DNA of 64,000 nt from Pseudescherichia sp032055545 (GTDB lineage: Bacteria; Pseudomonadota; Gammaproteobacteria; Enterobacterales; Enterobacteriaceae). How positions within the stretch are numbered: position 1 is the first letter of the stretch; each line of letters begins with the position of its first letter. Position numbers and translations under genes: made by a program. This document shows positions 35,698-44,498 of this stretch, one piece after another. The notes below the pieces were generated by a model, which did not search any database, had not been told where the DNA came from, and was given only the letters and a program-made list of their open reading frames with translations. The stretch lies in the NCBI GenBank assembly GCA_032055545.1, contig DAMBQR010000001.1, positions 83,492 to 147,491 of the forward strand. The letters run 5' to 3'.

Positions 35698-36734
35698 AGC
35701 GCCGCCGCGTTGTAGTACTGGTCAGTGTCGGCGTTAAAGATCTGCTGCTCCAGCTGCTGCTGTTGCTCGTTATCCCCGGTCATCACCTCGGTCTGCTGCG
35801 GGTTCAGTCCAAGCTTACGGAACAGCTGAACGTCTTTATCCTCTTCCGGGTTCGGGGTGGTCAGCAGCTTGCAGCCGTAGAAGATGGAGTTGGCCCCGGC
35901 CATAAAGCACATCGCCTGGGTCTGCTCGTTCATCTGCTCGCGACCGGCGGAGAGGCGCACAAAGGAGGTAGGCATCATGATGCGCGCCACCGCGATGGTG
36001 CGGATAAAATCGAAGGCGTCAACGTCGTCGTTATCCGCCAGCGGGGTACCCTTCACCTTCACCAGCATGTTGATTGGCACGCTCTCTGGCGGCGTCGGCA
36101 GGTTTGCCAGCTGCAGCAGCAGACCCGCGCGATCCTTAACCGTTTCGCCCAGGCCGACGATGCCGCCCGAGCAAACCTTGATGCCTGCGTCGCGCACCTT
36201 ATCGAGGGTGTCGAGACGCTCCTGATAGGTACGGGTGGTGATGATATTGCCGTAGAACTCCGGGGAGGTGTCGAGGTTGTGGTTGTAGTAGTCCAGCCCC
36301 GCCGATGCCAGGCGTTGGGCCTGGGTTTCGTCAAGGGTGCCCAGGGTCATGCAGGCCTCAAGGCCCATCGCTTTAACCCCCTGTACCATCTGCTCCAGGT
36401 AGGGCATGTCGCGCTCGTGCGGGTTCTTCCACGCCGCGCCCATGCAGAAGCGGGTCGATCCGGCATTTTTTGCCTTGCGGGCCGAGTCCAGCACCTGCTC
36501 CACCTCCATCAGGCGCTCCGTCTCAAGTCCGGTTTTGTAGCGCGAGCTTTGCGGACAGTATTTGCAATCTTCCGGGCAGGCCCCGGTTTTGATCGACAGC
36601 AGGGTGCTGACCTGAACCTGGCGCGGGTCAAAGTGCTGGCGATGGATGGTCTGAGCGTCAAACAGCAGGTCGAGCAGCGGTTTGTCAAACAGCTCGGTAA
36701 CTTGCGACAGTGTCCAGCGTGCGTGGTGAGCCAT
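35694..36734 (-). CDS. bioB: Biotin synthase
   Basis: A 346-residue radical SAM enzyme. The 4Fe-4S motif is CPEDCKYC (C53, C57, C60), and the 2Fe-2S ligand region includes RFCMGAAW and the late Arg in SAGREQM. It inserts sulfur into dethiobiotin. It is the first gene of the leftward bio operon, with the BirA operator in the 85-bp gap shared with bioA. Confidence 0.98.
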   Translation of the reverse strand: MAHHARWTLSQVTELFDKPLLDLLFDAQTIHRQHFDPRQVQVSTLLSIKTGACPEDCKYCPQSSRYKTGLETERLMEVEQVLDSARKAKNAGSTRFCMGAAWKNPHERDMPYLEQMVQGVKAMGLEACMTLGTLDETQAQRLASAGLDYYNHNLDTSPEFYGNIITTRTYQERLDTLDKVRDAGIKVCSGGIVGLGETVKDRAGLLLQLANLPTPPESVPINMLVKVKGTPLADNDDVDAFDFIRTIAVARIMMPTSFVRLSAGREQMNEQTQAMCFMAGANSIFYGCKLLTTPNPEEDKDVQLFRKLGLNPQQTEVMTGDNEQQQQLEQQIFNADTDQYYNAAAL

Positions 36735-36780
36735 GGGGCTTCTCCAAAAGGTGTATTTAGTTCATGTTTAGGTTATGATC

Positions 36781-36810
36781 GTAAACCTAAATGTTTTTAA
36801 TTTGGTTTAC
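36781..36810. promoter_or_regulatory. BirA operator between bioB and bioA
   Basis: GTAAACC and GGTTTAC arms are separated by 16 nt, the classic bioO arrangement. Holo-BirA binding here would repress both divergent bio promoters. Confidence 0.9.
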
Positions 36811-36819
36811 AAGTCGATC

Positions 36820-38109
36820 ATGACCCAGGACGATCTCGCCTTTGACCGCCGCCATATCTGGCACCCCTATACTTCCATGACCTCCCCGCTGCCGGTCTAT
36901 CCCGTGCAGTCTGCGCAGGGGTGCGAGCTTCAGCTTGCTTCCGGCGAGCAGCTGGTTGATGGCATGTCTTCGTGGTGGGCGGCCATTCATGGCTATAACC
37001 ATCCGCACCTCAACGCGGCGATGAAAACGCAGATCGAGGCGATGTCGCACGTGATGTTTGGCGGCATTACCCATGCGCCAGCGGTAGCGCTCTGCCGCAA
37101 GCTGGTGGCAATGACCCCCGAGGCGCTGGAGTGCGTCTTTCTGGCCGACTCCGGATCGGTAGCGGTAGAGGTCTCGATGAAGATGGCCCTGCAATACTGG
37201 CAGGCGAAGGGCGAGCCGCGTCGCCGCTTCCTGACCTTCCGCCGGGGCTACCATGGCGATACCTTTGGCGCGATGTCGGCCTGCGATCCGGATAACTCCA
37301 TGCACAGCCTGTGGGCAGGCTACCTGCCGGACAACCTCTTCGCCCCTGCGCCAGAGAGCCGCTTTGACGGCGAGTGGGACGAGCGGGATATCGTGGGCTT
37401 TGCCCGCCTGATGGCCGCCCATCGCCAGGAGATCGCCGCCGTTATTCTGGAGCCGATTGTGCAGGGTGCAGGCGGGATGCGCCTCTACCATCCGGAGGTG
37501 CTTAAGCGCATCCGCCGGATGTGCGACCGGGAGGGGATCCTGCTGATTGCCGATGAGATCGCCACCGGCTTTGGTCGCACCGGCAAACTCTTCGCCTGTG
37601 AGCATGCGGACATTACCCCGGATATCCTCTGCCTCGGCAAAGCCCTGACCGGCGGAACGATGACCCTGTCGGCGACGCTCACCACCCGTGAGGTGGCCGA
37701 TACTATCAGCAACGGCGAAGCGGGCTGCTTTATGCACGGCCCAACCTTTATGGGCAATCCACTGGCCTGCGCAGTGGCGAACGCCAGCCTTGAGCTGCTG
37801 GCACGCGGCGAGTGGCAGGTGCAGGTCGCTGCGATTGAGGCGCAGCTGAAGCGCGAGCTGGCTCCAGCGATGGCCGCAGAGACGGTGGCCGACGTGCGGG
37901 TACTGGGCGCTATCGGCGTGATTGAAACCCACCAGCCAGTAAACATGGCCGCCCTGCAGCGCTTCTTCGTTGAGCAGGGCGTCTGGATCCGTCCCTTTGG
38001 CCGGCTGATCTACCTGATGCCGCCCTACGTCATCTCGCCTGAACAGCTCAGCAAGCTGACGGACGCGGTGCTGGCGGCGGTGGCCCATCCCGCACATTTT
38101 GCGCCCTGA
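36820..38109 (+). CDS. bioA: Adenosylmethionine-8-amino-7-oxononanoate aminotransferase
   Basis: A 429-residue class III PLP aminotransferase. FDRRHIWHPYTSM starts the fold, LIADEIATGFGRTGKLFACEH holds the cofactor Asp, and the PLP Lys lies in CLGKALTGG (about 274). It uses SAM as amino donor to make DAPA. ATG 36820 is chosen because the longer start at 36775 would lie within the bio operator. Confidence 0.97.
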   Translation: MTQDDLAFDRRHIWHPYTSMTSPLPVYPVQSAQGCELQLASGEQLVDGMSSWWAAIHGYNHPHLNAAMKTQIEAMSHVMFGGITHAPAVALCRKLVAMTPEALECVFLADSGSVAVEVSMKMALQYWQAKGEPRRRFLTFRRGYHGDTFGAMSACDPDNSMHSLWAGYLPDNLFAPAPESRFDGEWDERDIVGFARLMAAHRQEIAAVILEPIVQGAGGMRLYHPEVLKRIRRMCDREGILLIADEIATGFGRTGKLFACEHADITPDILCLGKALTGGTMTLSATLTTREVADTISNGEAGCFMHGPTFMGNPLACAVANASLELLARGEWQVQVAAIEAQLKRELAPAMAAETVADVRVLGAIGVIETHQPVNMAALQRFFVEQGVWIRPFGRLIYLMPPYVISPEQLSKLTDAVLAAVAHPAHFAP

Positions 38110-38157
38110 GAAGGCACGGGCTATTCTAGCCTTAGGGTAACAATCTACAGAGGAGCC

Positions 38158-38637
38158 ATGATGAGACTGATCAGCCAGGATATTCACGAGGGTGAAAAGC
38201 TACATAATCGTCACGTTTTCAACGGCATGGGTTACGAAGGCGATAATATTTCGCCGCATCTGGCGTGGGATGAGGTGCCACCGGGCTGTAAAAGTTTTGC
38301 CGTTACCTGCTACGATCCCGATGCGCCCACCGGCTCCGGCTGGTGGCACTGGGTAGTCGTCAATCTGCCCGCCGATACCCGCGTACTGCCGCAGGGCTCT
38401 GGCTCGTCGCTGGTTGCCCTGCCGGAGGGAGCGTTCGAGACGCGGACAGATTTTGGCAAGGCCGGGTATGGCGGTGCGGCTCCGCCGAAGGGCAAAACCC
38501 ATCGCTACATCTTCACCGTTCATGCCCTTGACGTCGAGAGGCTGGACGTTGACGAAGATGCCAGCGGAGCGATGGTTGGATTTAATATCCACTTCCACTC
38601 CCTCGATCGCGCGTCGATCACCGCCCTTTATAGCTAA
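38158..38637 (+). CDS. ybhB: PEBP/Raf-kinase-inhibitor-like protein YbhB
   Basis: A 159-residue phosphatidylethanolamine-binding-protein-fold protein. CYDPDAPTGSGWWHWVVVNL (DPDxP and GxxHW ligand-site motifs) and GYGGAAPPKGKTHRYIFTVHAL are family landmarks. The biological role is unknown. GAGGAG precedes the start, which may be 38158 or the next codon at 38161. It is followed by a hairpin and the lambda-type attB. Confidence 0.95.
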   Translation: MMRLISQDIHEGEKLHNRHVFNGMGYEGDNISPHLAWDEVPPGCKSFAVTCYDPDAPTGSGWWHWVVVNLPADTRVLPQGSGSSLVALPEGAFETRTDFGKAGYGGAAPPKGKTHRYIFTVHALDVERLDVDEDASGAMVGFNIHFHSLDRASITALYS

Positions 38638-38650
38638 TCGATACGATATT

Positions 38651-38675
38651 GAAGCCGATTTACACAATCGGCTTC
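38651..38675. terminator. Hairpin after ybhB
   Basis: GAAGCCGAT and ATCGGCTTC form a perfect 9-bp stem with a 7-nt loop, 14 nt after the ybhB stop. The T-run after it is weak. Confidence 0.6.
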
Positions 38676-38689
38676 CCGTTTCGCTCAAC

Positions 38690-38704
38690 TTAGTATAAAA
38701 AAGC
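38690..38704. other. Lambda-type attB core between ybhB and ybhC
   Basis: TTAGTATAAAAAAGC is the exact complement of the 15-bp lambda attachment core GCTTTTTTATACTAA. With its flanks it differs at one base from the 21-bp E. coli attB as I recall it. It sits between ybhB and ybhC, the same place as in E. coli. No prophage is present, so the site is empty. Confidence 0.85.
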
Positions 38705-38748
38705 AGGCTTCATAACAACGTATTTAACTGTTAAGCCTGGAGTACCTC

Positions 38749-40032
38749 TTGAACACATTTTCGGTTTCCCGCCTGACGCTGGCCCTGGCTTTTGGCGTGA
38801 CGCTGACTGCCTGCAGCTCAACGCCGCCGGATCAGCTTCCCTCCACGCAGGCCGCCCCTGGAAGCGCGGCGCGCCCGGTGCTGTCTGCTAACGAAGCGCA
38901 GAACTTTGTCCCTGCTCGTTACTTCACTTCAATGGATCAGAATGCGGCTCCGTGGAGCCCGTCGGCTATTCGTCTGCCTGCGCAGCCCAACTTCGTTGTT
39001 GGCCCGGCAGGCACGGCTGGCGTGACGCACACCACCCTTCAGGCAGCGGTAGATGCAGCCATCAACAAGCACACCAGCGATCGCCAGTACATTGCCGTTC
39101 TGCCGGGTGAGTATGAAGGAACGGTATTCGTTCCCGCTGCACCGGGCAGCCTGACCATTTACGGTACGGGTGACAAAGCGGCAGAGGTGAAGATTGGTCT
39201 GGCCGTGGACGCCGAAATGGATGGCAACAGCTGGCGTCGTCTGGTTAACCCAGGCGGGAAATATATGCCAGGCAAACCGGCGTGGTATATGTTCGACGCC
39301 TGCCAGCGTAAAGGCAGCGCCAGCGTGGGCGTGATGTGTTCAGCAATCTTCTGGTCGCAGAATAACGGCCTGCAGCTGCAGAACCTGACCATCGAGAACA
39401 ACCTCGGCGACAGCGTTGATGCCGGTAACCATCAGGCCGTGGCCCTGCGCAGCGATGGCGACAAGGTGCAGATTAACAACGTTAATATTCTGGGCCGCCA
39501 GAACACCCTCTTCGTCACCAACAGCGGCGTGGATAACACCCTGCGTAACGATCGCCAGACCCGTACCCTGGTGACCAACAGCTACGTTGAGGGCGATGTG
39601 GATATCGTCGCAGGCCGTGGCGCGGTGGTGTTTGATAACACCGATTTCCGCGTGGTGAACTCTCGCACCCAGCAGGAAGCCTACGTCTTCGCCCCGGCGA
39701 CGCTCTCTAATATCTACTACGGTTTCCTCGCTACCAACAGCCGCTTTACCGCCTCCGGTGACGGCGTGGCCCAGCTCGGCCGCTCCATGGATGTGGATCA
39801 GGCGACCAACGGCCAGGTGGTGATCCGCGACAGCGTGATCAACCAAGGCTTCAACCTGGCGAAACCCTGGGGCGATGCCGCCGTCTCTAAACGTCCGTTC
39901 TCCGGCAACACCGGCGCGGTGGACGATAAAGGCAACGTGACGCGTGAACTGAACGACGCCAGCTTTAACCGCATGTGGGAGTTCAACAACCGCGGCGTAG
40001 GCAGCCAGGTCGTCGCCGCTCCGAAGCAGTAA
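38749..40032 (+). CDS. ybhC: Outer-membrane lipoprotein YbhC (pectinesterase-family, acyl-CoA thioesterase)
   Basis: A 427-residue lipoprotein starting at a TTG codon preceded by GGAG. The signal peptide ends in a LTAC lipobox (Cys about 22). The pectinesterase beta-helix follows, with NGLQLQNLTIENNLGD, QAVALRSDGD, EGDVDIVAGRGAVVFD and FLGR-like QLGRSMD segments. E. coli YbhC has no pectinesterase activity and shows acyl-CoA thioesterase activity. The inferred location is the outer membrane. Confidence 0.94.
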   Translation: MNTFSVSRLTLALAFGVTLTACSSTPPDQLPSTQAAPGSAARPVLSANEAQNFVPARYFTSMDQNAAPWSPSAIRLPAQPNFVVGPAGTAGVTHTTLQAAVDAAINKHTSDRQYIAVLPGEYEGTVFVPAAPGSLTIYGTGDKAAEVKIGLAVDAEMDGNSWRRLVNPGGKYMPGKPAWYMFDACQRKGSASVGVMCSAIFWSQNNGLQLQNLTIENNLGDSVDAGNHQAVALRSDGDKVQINNVNILGRQNTLFVTNSGVDNTLRNDRQTRTLVTNSYVEGDVDIVAGRGAVVFDNTDFRVVNSRTQQEAYVFAPATLSNIYYGFLATNSRFTASGDGVAQLGRSMDVDQATNGQVVIRDSVINQGFNLAKPWGDAAVSKRPFSGNTGAVDDKGNVTRELNDASFNRMWEFNNRGVGSQVVAAPKQ

Positions 40033-40044
40033 ACCCGCCTTAAT

Positions 40045-40070
40045 GCCCGGCGGCGCAACGCTTGCCGGGC
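40045..40070. repeat. REP element after ybhC
   Basis: GCCCGGCGG and TTGCCGGGC arms around a short bulge lie 13 nt after the ybhC stop. It is a single REP unit that may protect the ybhC mRNA end. Confidence 0.8.
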
Positions 40071-40126
40071 CTGTCCTGCCGTGAACGTATTTTTCCCACC
40101 TGAGTCCCATTTTTGGCATTGCACAC

Positions 40127-40155
40127 CGTGTAATATCGATCCACAATATTACACG
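40127..40155. promoter_or_regulatory. Palindromic operator of the higBA operon
   Basis: CGTGTAATAT and ATATTACACG form perfect 10-bp arms separated by 9 nt, ending 22 nt before higB. It is a likely binding site for the HigA repressor dimer. Confidence 0.7.
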
Positions 40156-40176
40156 TCATGTAACAGGGATAGCATC

Positions 40177-40455
40177 ATGATAAAATCATTCAAACATAAA
40201 GGACTAAAACAACTTTTTGAAAAAGGAATTGTTTCTGGAATTCCAGCACAAGATGCTGAGAGGATTAATGACCGTCTACAGGCTATCGACACGGCAAACG
40301 AGATTCGCGAGCTAAACCGTCAGATCTACAAGCTACATCCGTTGAAAGGGGAGCGCGAGGGTTATTGGTCAATTACGGTACGGGCAAACTGGCGCATCAC
40401 TTTTCAATTTATTAACGGCGATGCTTACATTTTAAATTATGAGGATTATCACTAA
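40177..40455 (+). CDS. higB: HigB-type toxin (RelE superfamily) of a type II toxin-antitoxin system
   Basis: A 92-residue RelE-fold protein. The start MIKSFKHKGLKQLFEKG, the central LHPLKGEREGYWSITV and the end NWRITFQF...YEDYH are typical of HigB/GraT mRNA interferases, which cut mRNA at the ribosome. ATG 40177 is chosen as the family start. The toxin precedes its antitoxin, the reverse of most TA operons and normal for HigBA. The stop overlaps higA by one base. Codon use looks less GC-rich than its neighbours. Confidence 0.9.
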   Translation: MIKSFKHKGLKQLFEKGIVSGIPAQDAERINDRLQAIDTANEIRELNRQIYKLHPLKGEREGYWSITVRANWRITFQFINGDAYILNYEDYH

Positions 40456-40769
40456 TGAGACAGTTTAAAATTTCCCATCCGGGCGAAATTATTGCCAGAG
40501 AGTTAGAGGATATGGGCATTAGTGGCCGTCGTTTTGCACTTAACATCGGCGTAACTCCAGCTACGGTATCGCGTTTTCTTGCCGGTAAAACTGCCATAAC
40601 GCCTTCGCTGGCGATTCGCATCGCGGCCGCGCTGGGCAGTACGCCTGAATTCTGGCTGCGCCTGCAGAGTGCTTACGATCTTCGACAGCTAGAAAATCAA
40701 ATAGATACATCCGGAATCGTCCTGTACGGCGACAGAAATAAAGAGTCAGCAATAAGCCCAAATCATTAA
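40455..40769 (+). CDS. higA: HigA-type antitoxin (XRE-family DNA-binding protein)
   Basis: A 104-residue antitoxin. HPGEIIARELEDMGIS starts the helix-turn-helix domain, with VTPATVSRFLAGK as the recognition helix region, then STPEFWLRLQSAYDL, a HigA family mark. The C-terminal tail (about 85-104) is longer than usual and of low complexity. It should bind HigB and repress the operon through the palindrome at 40127. Confidence 0.92.
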   Translation: MRQFKISHPGEIIARELEDMGISGRRFALNIGVTPATVSRFLAGKTAITPSLAIRIAAALGSTPEFWLRLQSAYDLRQLENQIDTSGIVLYGDRNKESAISPNH

Positions 40770-40856
40770 ATCAGGCCTACTCACTGCCACATTTGCTATC
40801 GTTCCAGGCGTTGACTATGTTGATTAGGATATCCCTTCGCAGGCGTGAGGCGTACC

Positions 40857-43304
40857 ATGAGCTCAGCGTTTGAACACGATGTCGTCCACAACCTAATCTG
40901 CCGCCAGGGGCGCTACCCTGATATCGCCACACCCGAAGACTGGTACAGGGCGCTCGCCTTTACCGTGCGGGATCGTATGCTGGCGCGCTGGACCGCCTCC
41001 ATCAAAAACTATGCCCATCATCAGGTGAAGGTGGTCTGCTACCTCTCCGCAGAGTTTCTGATTGGCCCCCAGCTTGGCGCTAATCTGCTAAGTCTGGATT
41101 TAGAGGACGAAGCCCGCGACGCCATGCGCACCCTCGGTCAGGATCTCGATACGCTGCTGGCGGTGGAGGAGGAGCCGGGGCTGGGCAACGGCGGGCTTGG
41201 CCGTCTGGCGGCCTGCTATCTTGACTCCCTCGCCACGCTGGAGATCCCGGCTATTGGCTACGGTATCCGCTATGAGTTCGGCATTTTCGATCAGGAGATT
41301 GTTGACGGCTGGCAGGTCGAGCGTACCGACAAGTGGTTGCGGATGGGGACTCCCTGGGAGATAGCCCGCCCCGACGTCTGCTTCTGCGTTAACTTTGGTG
41401 GCTCTACCCAGATGCAGACCGATGAGCGCGGACGACTGCGGGTGCAGTGGACCCCGGCGCGGCAGGTGAAAGGCGTGGCCTATGACGTCCCGGTCCAGGG
41501 CTATCGGGTCAATACCTGCAACGTGCTGCGGCTCTGGAAGAGCGAGGCGATTGAGACCTTTGATCTCGACGATTTCAACGCCGGAGACTACTACCAGGCG
41601 GTGGAGGAGAAGATGATCTCCGAGACCCTCTCCAAAATCCTCTATCCTAACGATGAGCCGGAAGCGGGCAAACGCCTGCGCCTTGCCCAGCAGTACTTCT
41701 TTGTCTCCTGCTCGCTGCAGGACATGCTGCGCCTGATGGACGCCAGCCACACGCCGGTGCAGCGTTTTGCCGATCGTTTTGCTGCCCAGCTTAATGATAC
41801 CCACCCTTCTGTTGCCGTTGCAGAGCTGATGCGCCTGCTGGTGGACGAGCGCCTGCTGCCGTGGGAGGATGCCTGGATCATCACCCGCCGCACCTTCGCC
41901 TATACCAATCATACCCTGCTGCCGGAGGCGCTGGAGACCTGGGGCCTGCCGCTGATGCAGAGCATGCTCCCGCGGCTGGTAGAGATTATCTTTGAGATCA
42001 ACAAGCGGCTGCTGGAGGATGTCCGCCGAGCCTATCCCGGCGACGAGGCGCGGGTGGTGCGCATGTCGCTGATCGATGAGAACGGCAGCAAGCGCGTGCG
42101 CATGGCGAATCTCGCCACGGTGGGTAGCCACCGGATCAACGGCGTGGCGGCCCTGCACTCGGATCTGCTCCGGGAGACCCTTCTTCGCGACTTCGCCGAG
42201 ATGTTTCCCGAACGTTTTCTTAACGTCACCAATGGCGTCACACCCCGGCGTTTTTTAATGTTGGGCAACCCGAGCCTGGCGGAGCTGATTGATAAGACCA
42301 TCGGCCTTGCCTGGCGCACGGATCTCACCCGCCTTGAAGCGCTGACGCCCCATGCCGACGATCCGGCGTTCCGCAAGGCCTGGCTTGCCATCAAGCGCGA
42401 GAACAAGGCGGTGCTGGCGGATCGCATCCAGCAACGGTTAGGGATCGCGGTCTCGCCGGATATGCTGTTTGATATCCAGGTCAAACGCATTCACGAATAT
42501 AAACGCCAGCACCTTAACCTGCTCTACATCATCAGCCTCTACCGTCGGCTGTGCCGGGATCCGTCCGTGAAGATCGCCCCGCGCTGCTTTATCTTTGGCG
42601 GCAAAGCCGCACCCGGCTACACGATGGCGAAGCTGATGATCCGCCTGATTACCGGCGTGGCGGAAGTGGTCAATCACGATCCGGCAATTAACCACCGGAT
42701 TAAAGTTGTGTTCTGGCCTGACTTCAACGTACAGAATGCCCAGGCAATCTACCCGGCGGCGGATCTCTCCGAGCAGATCTCGCTGGCGGGAAAAGAGGCC
42801 TCGGGTACCGGCAACATGAAGTTCATGATGAACGGCGCGCTGACCATCGGCACGCTCGACGGGGCCAACATTGAAATTCGTCAGCAGGCGGGGGAGGAGA
42901 ACTTTTTCCTCTTCGGCATGAACGCCGAGCAGGCGGAGGCGCTGAAGAGCAAGGGATATCAGCCCGCGGGATATGCAGAGGAGAACGTGGATCTGCGCGA
43001 CGCCCTGGAGCAGATTGACCAGGGACGCTTCTCGCGCGGCGACAGAGAGATGTTCCGTCCCCTGCTCGACAACCTGCTGTATGACGATCCGTTTCTCGTG
43101 CTGGCAGATTTTGCCGACTATGCCGCCTGCCAGCAGCGGGTCAACGACGCCTGGCATGACCAGGAGCAGTGGACGCGGATGTCGATTCTTAACACCGCCC
43201 GCTGCGGGATGTTCTCTGCGGATCGGGCGATTAAAGAGTACTGCGAGCAGATCTGGCAGGCGACCCCGGAAGATATCGACCTCACCGATTTTGAAGATAC
43301 GTAG
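40857..43304 (+). CDS. glgP: Glycogen/maltodextrin phosphorylase
   Basis: An 815-residue GT35 phosphorylase, matching the length of E. coli GlgP rather than MalP. The N-terminal half has EEEPGLGNGGLGRLAACYLDS and GYGIRYEFGIF. The PLP site is EASGTGNMKFMMNGALTIG (Lys about 660) near the C-terminus. It releases glucose-1-phosphate from alpha-1,4-glucans. It is isolated from glg and mal genes and sits where E. coli has ybhD-ybhH-ybhI-ybhJ, so it is probably an additional paralogue. The gene symbol is by homology only. GTGAGG precedes ATG 40857. Confidence 0.9.
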   Translation: MSSAFEHDVVHNLICRQGRYPDIATPEDWYRALAFTVRDRMLARWTASIKNYAHHQVKVVCYLSAEFLIGPQLGANLLSLDLEDEARDAMRTLGQDLDTLLAVEEEPGLGNGGLGRLAACYLDSLATLEIPAIGYGIRYEFGIFDQEIVDGWQVERTDKWLRMGTPWEIARPDVCFCVNFGGSTQMQTDERGRLRVQWTPARQVKGVAYDVPVQGYRVNTCNVLRLWKSEAIETFDLDDFNAGDYYQAVEEKMISETLSKILYPNDEPEAGKRLRLAQQYFFVSCSLQDMLRLMDASHTPVQRFADRFAAQLNDTHPSVAVAELMRLLVDERLLPWEDAWIITRRTFAYTNHTLLPEALETWGLPLMQSMLPRLVEIIFEINKRLLEDVRRAYPGDEARVVRMSLIDENGSKRVRMANLATVGSHRINGVAALHSDLLRETLLRDFAEMFPERFLNVTNGVTPRRFLMLGNPSLAELIDKTIGLAWRTDLTRLEALTPHADDPAFRKAWLAIKRENKAVLADRIQQRLGIAVSPDMLFDIQVKRIHEYKRQHLNLLYIISLYRRLCRDPSVKIAPRCFIFGGKAAPGYTMAKLMIRLITGVAEVVNHDPAINHRIKVVFWPDFNVQNAQAIYPAADLSEQISLAGKEASGTGNMKFMMNGALTIGTLDGANIEIRQQAGEENFFLFGMNAEQAEALKSKGYQPAGYAEENVDLRDALEQIDQGRFSRGDREMFRPLLDNLLYDDPFLVLADFADYAACQQRVNDAWHDQEQWTRMSILNTARCGMFSADRAIKEYCEQIWQATPEDIDLTDFEDT

Positions 43305-43332
43305 GCCGGGCAAGGCGAAGCCGCCGCCCGGC
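43305..43332. repeat. REP element between glgP and pgl
   Basis: GCCGGGC and GCCCGGC arms in the 45-bp convergent gap form a REP-type stem shared by both transcripts. Confidence 0.8.
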
Positions 43333-43349
43333 GTTACGCTGCCAACACA

Positions 43350-44345
43350 TTAGTGCGCGTGCACCACCACCCACATCGGTCCCTGCCCGACGGCATAGCG
43401 ACCCTTCTCCTCCAGCAGGCCCTGCTCGCCCTGGATGGCGTACAGCGCGATATGGTGCGACTTCTGCCCAGCTGCAATCAGGTACTTACCGCTGTGGTCG
43501 ATATTGAAGCCGCGCGGCTGGGTTTCGGTGGGCTGGAAGCCCTCGACGGCCAGCACGCTGCCATCTTCCGAGACGCTAAAAATGGTCACGATGCTGGCGG
43601 TACGGTCGCAGGTGTAGAGGTGACGTCCGTCCGGCGTAATATGAATGTCCGCCGCCCAGCGGGTATCGGCGAAATCAGCAGGCATCATATCCAGGGTCTG
43701 CACGCACTCTACCTGGCCGTGGGCGTTGCTGAGCTGCCATACGTCTACCGAGCCGTTGAGTTCGTTAACGCAGTAGGCGTACTGCTGGTTCGGATGGAAC
43801 GCCATATGGCGTGGACCTGCCCCTTCAACGGTGGTCACTTCAGCCGGGTTTTGCGCGGTGAGCTGGCCATCATCGCCAAGCGTAAACAGGCAGATGCGAT
43901 CCTGCTTCAGCGCCGGAACCCACAGGGTGCTGTTATCCGGTGAGATATTGGCCGAGTGGCACCCTTCCAGCCCTTCTACCAGGGTAGTCACTTCACCCGG
44001 CAGGCCGTCATTGAGCGGGGTAACGCTGACGCTTCCCGCGTTATAGGAGGCAGTAAAGATAAAGCGTCCCTGGCGATCGGTGGAGATGTGCGTCGGGCTG
44101 CCCGACAGCGGCGCTTCTGCAGTAAAGGTCAGCGCGCCATCTTCCGGTGCGATACGGTAGGCCAGCACGCGAAACTCCGGGCGCACGCCAACATAGAGAA
44201 AGCGCTTGTCTGGGCTAACCACCATCGGCTGCACCTGACCCGGGACGTCAACGACCTGCACCAGGGTCAGCGTACCTTCGTCATTCAGACGCCAGACGTG
44301 GATCTGCTGGCTCTCGGGGCTGGCGGTATAAACGGTTTGCTGCAT
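43350..44345 (-). CDS. pgl: 6-phosphogluconolactonase Pgl
   Basis: A 331-residue seven-bladed beta-propeller lactonase of the pentose phosphate pathway, the same length as E. coli Pgl. MQQTVYTASPESQQIHVW starts the protein, GCHSANISPDNSTLWVPALK is a conserved blade region, and GAGPRHMAFHPN holds catalytic-site residues. ATG 44345 fits the family start with GGAG upstream. It hydrolyses 6-phosphogluconolactone to 6-phosphogluconate. Confidence 0.96.
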   Translation of the reverse strand: MQQTVYTASPESQQIHVWRLNDEGTLTLVQVVDVPGQVQPMVVSPDKRFLYVGVRPEFRVLAYRIAPEDGALTFTAEAPLSGSPTHISTDRQGRFIFTASYNAGSVSVTPLNDGLPGEVTTLVEGLEGCHSANISPDNSTLWVPALKQDRICLFTLGDDGQLTAQNPAEVTTVEGAGPRHMAFHPNQQYAYCVNELNGSVDVWQLSNAHGQVECVQTLDMMPADFADTRWAADIHITPDGRHLYTCDRTASIVTIFSVSEDGSVLAVEGFQPTETQPRGFNIDHSGKYLIAAGQKSHHIALYAIQGEQGLLEEKGRYAVGQGPMWVVVHAH

Positions 44346-44498
44346 AGATTCTCCTTGATCGCAAAAGCAGTGAAATAGATAACCACGATAGTCTTTTTTA
44401 GCGCTGAATGCTCTATTTCTGCCCAACGTTTTGCCGGGCCATCATGCCGGTGTACCATGCGTAACGAGTTGAATTTCATTCTCTACCTGGAACACGAC

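Noticed and set aside
36787..38187. Long open frame (466 codons) on the minus strand opposite bioA
   Set aside because: bioA is a full-length, motif-complete gene on the other strand; the antisense frame is a result of high-GC codon bias and shows no domain pattern.
39340..40146. 268-codon frame antisense to ybhC
   Set aside because: It mirrors ybhC codons, lacks a ribosome site and runs through the REP unit after ybhC.
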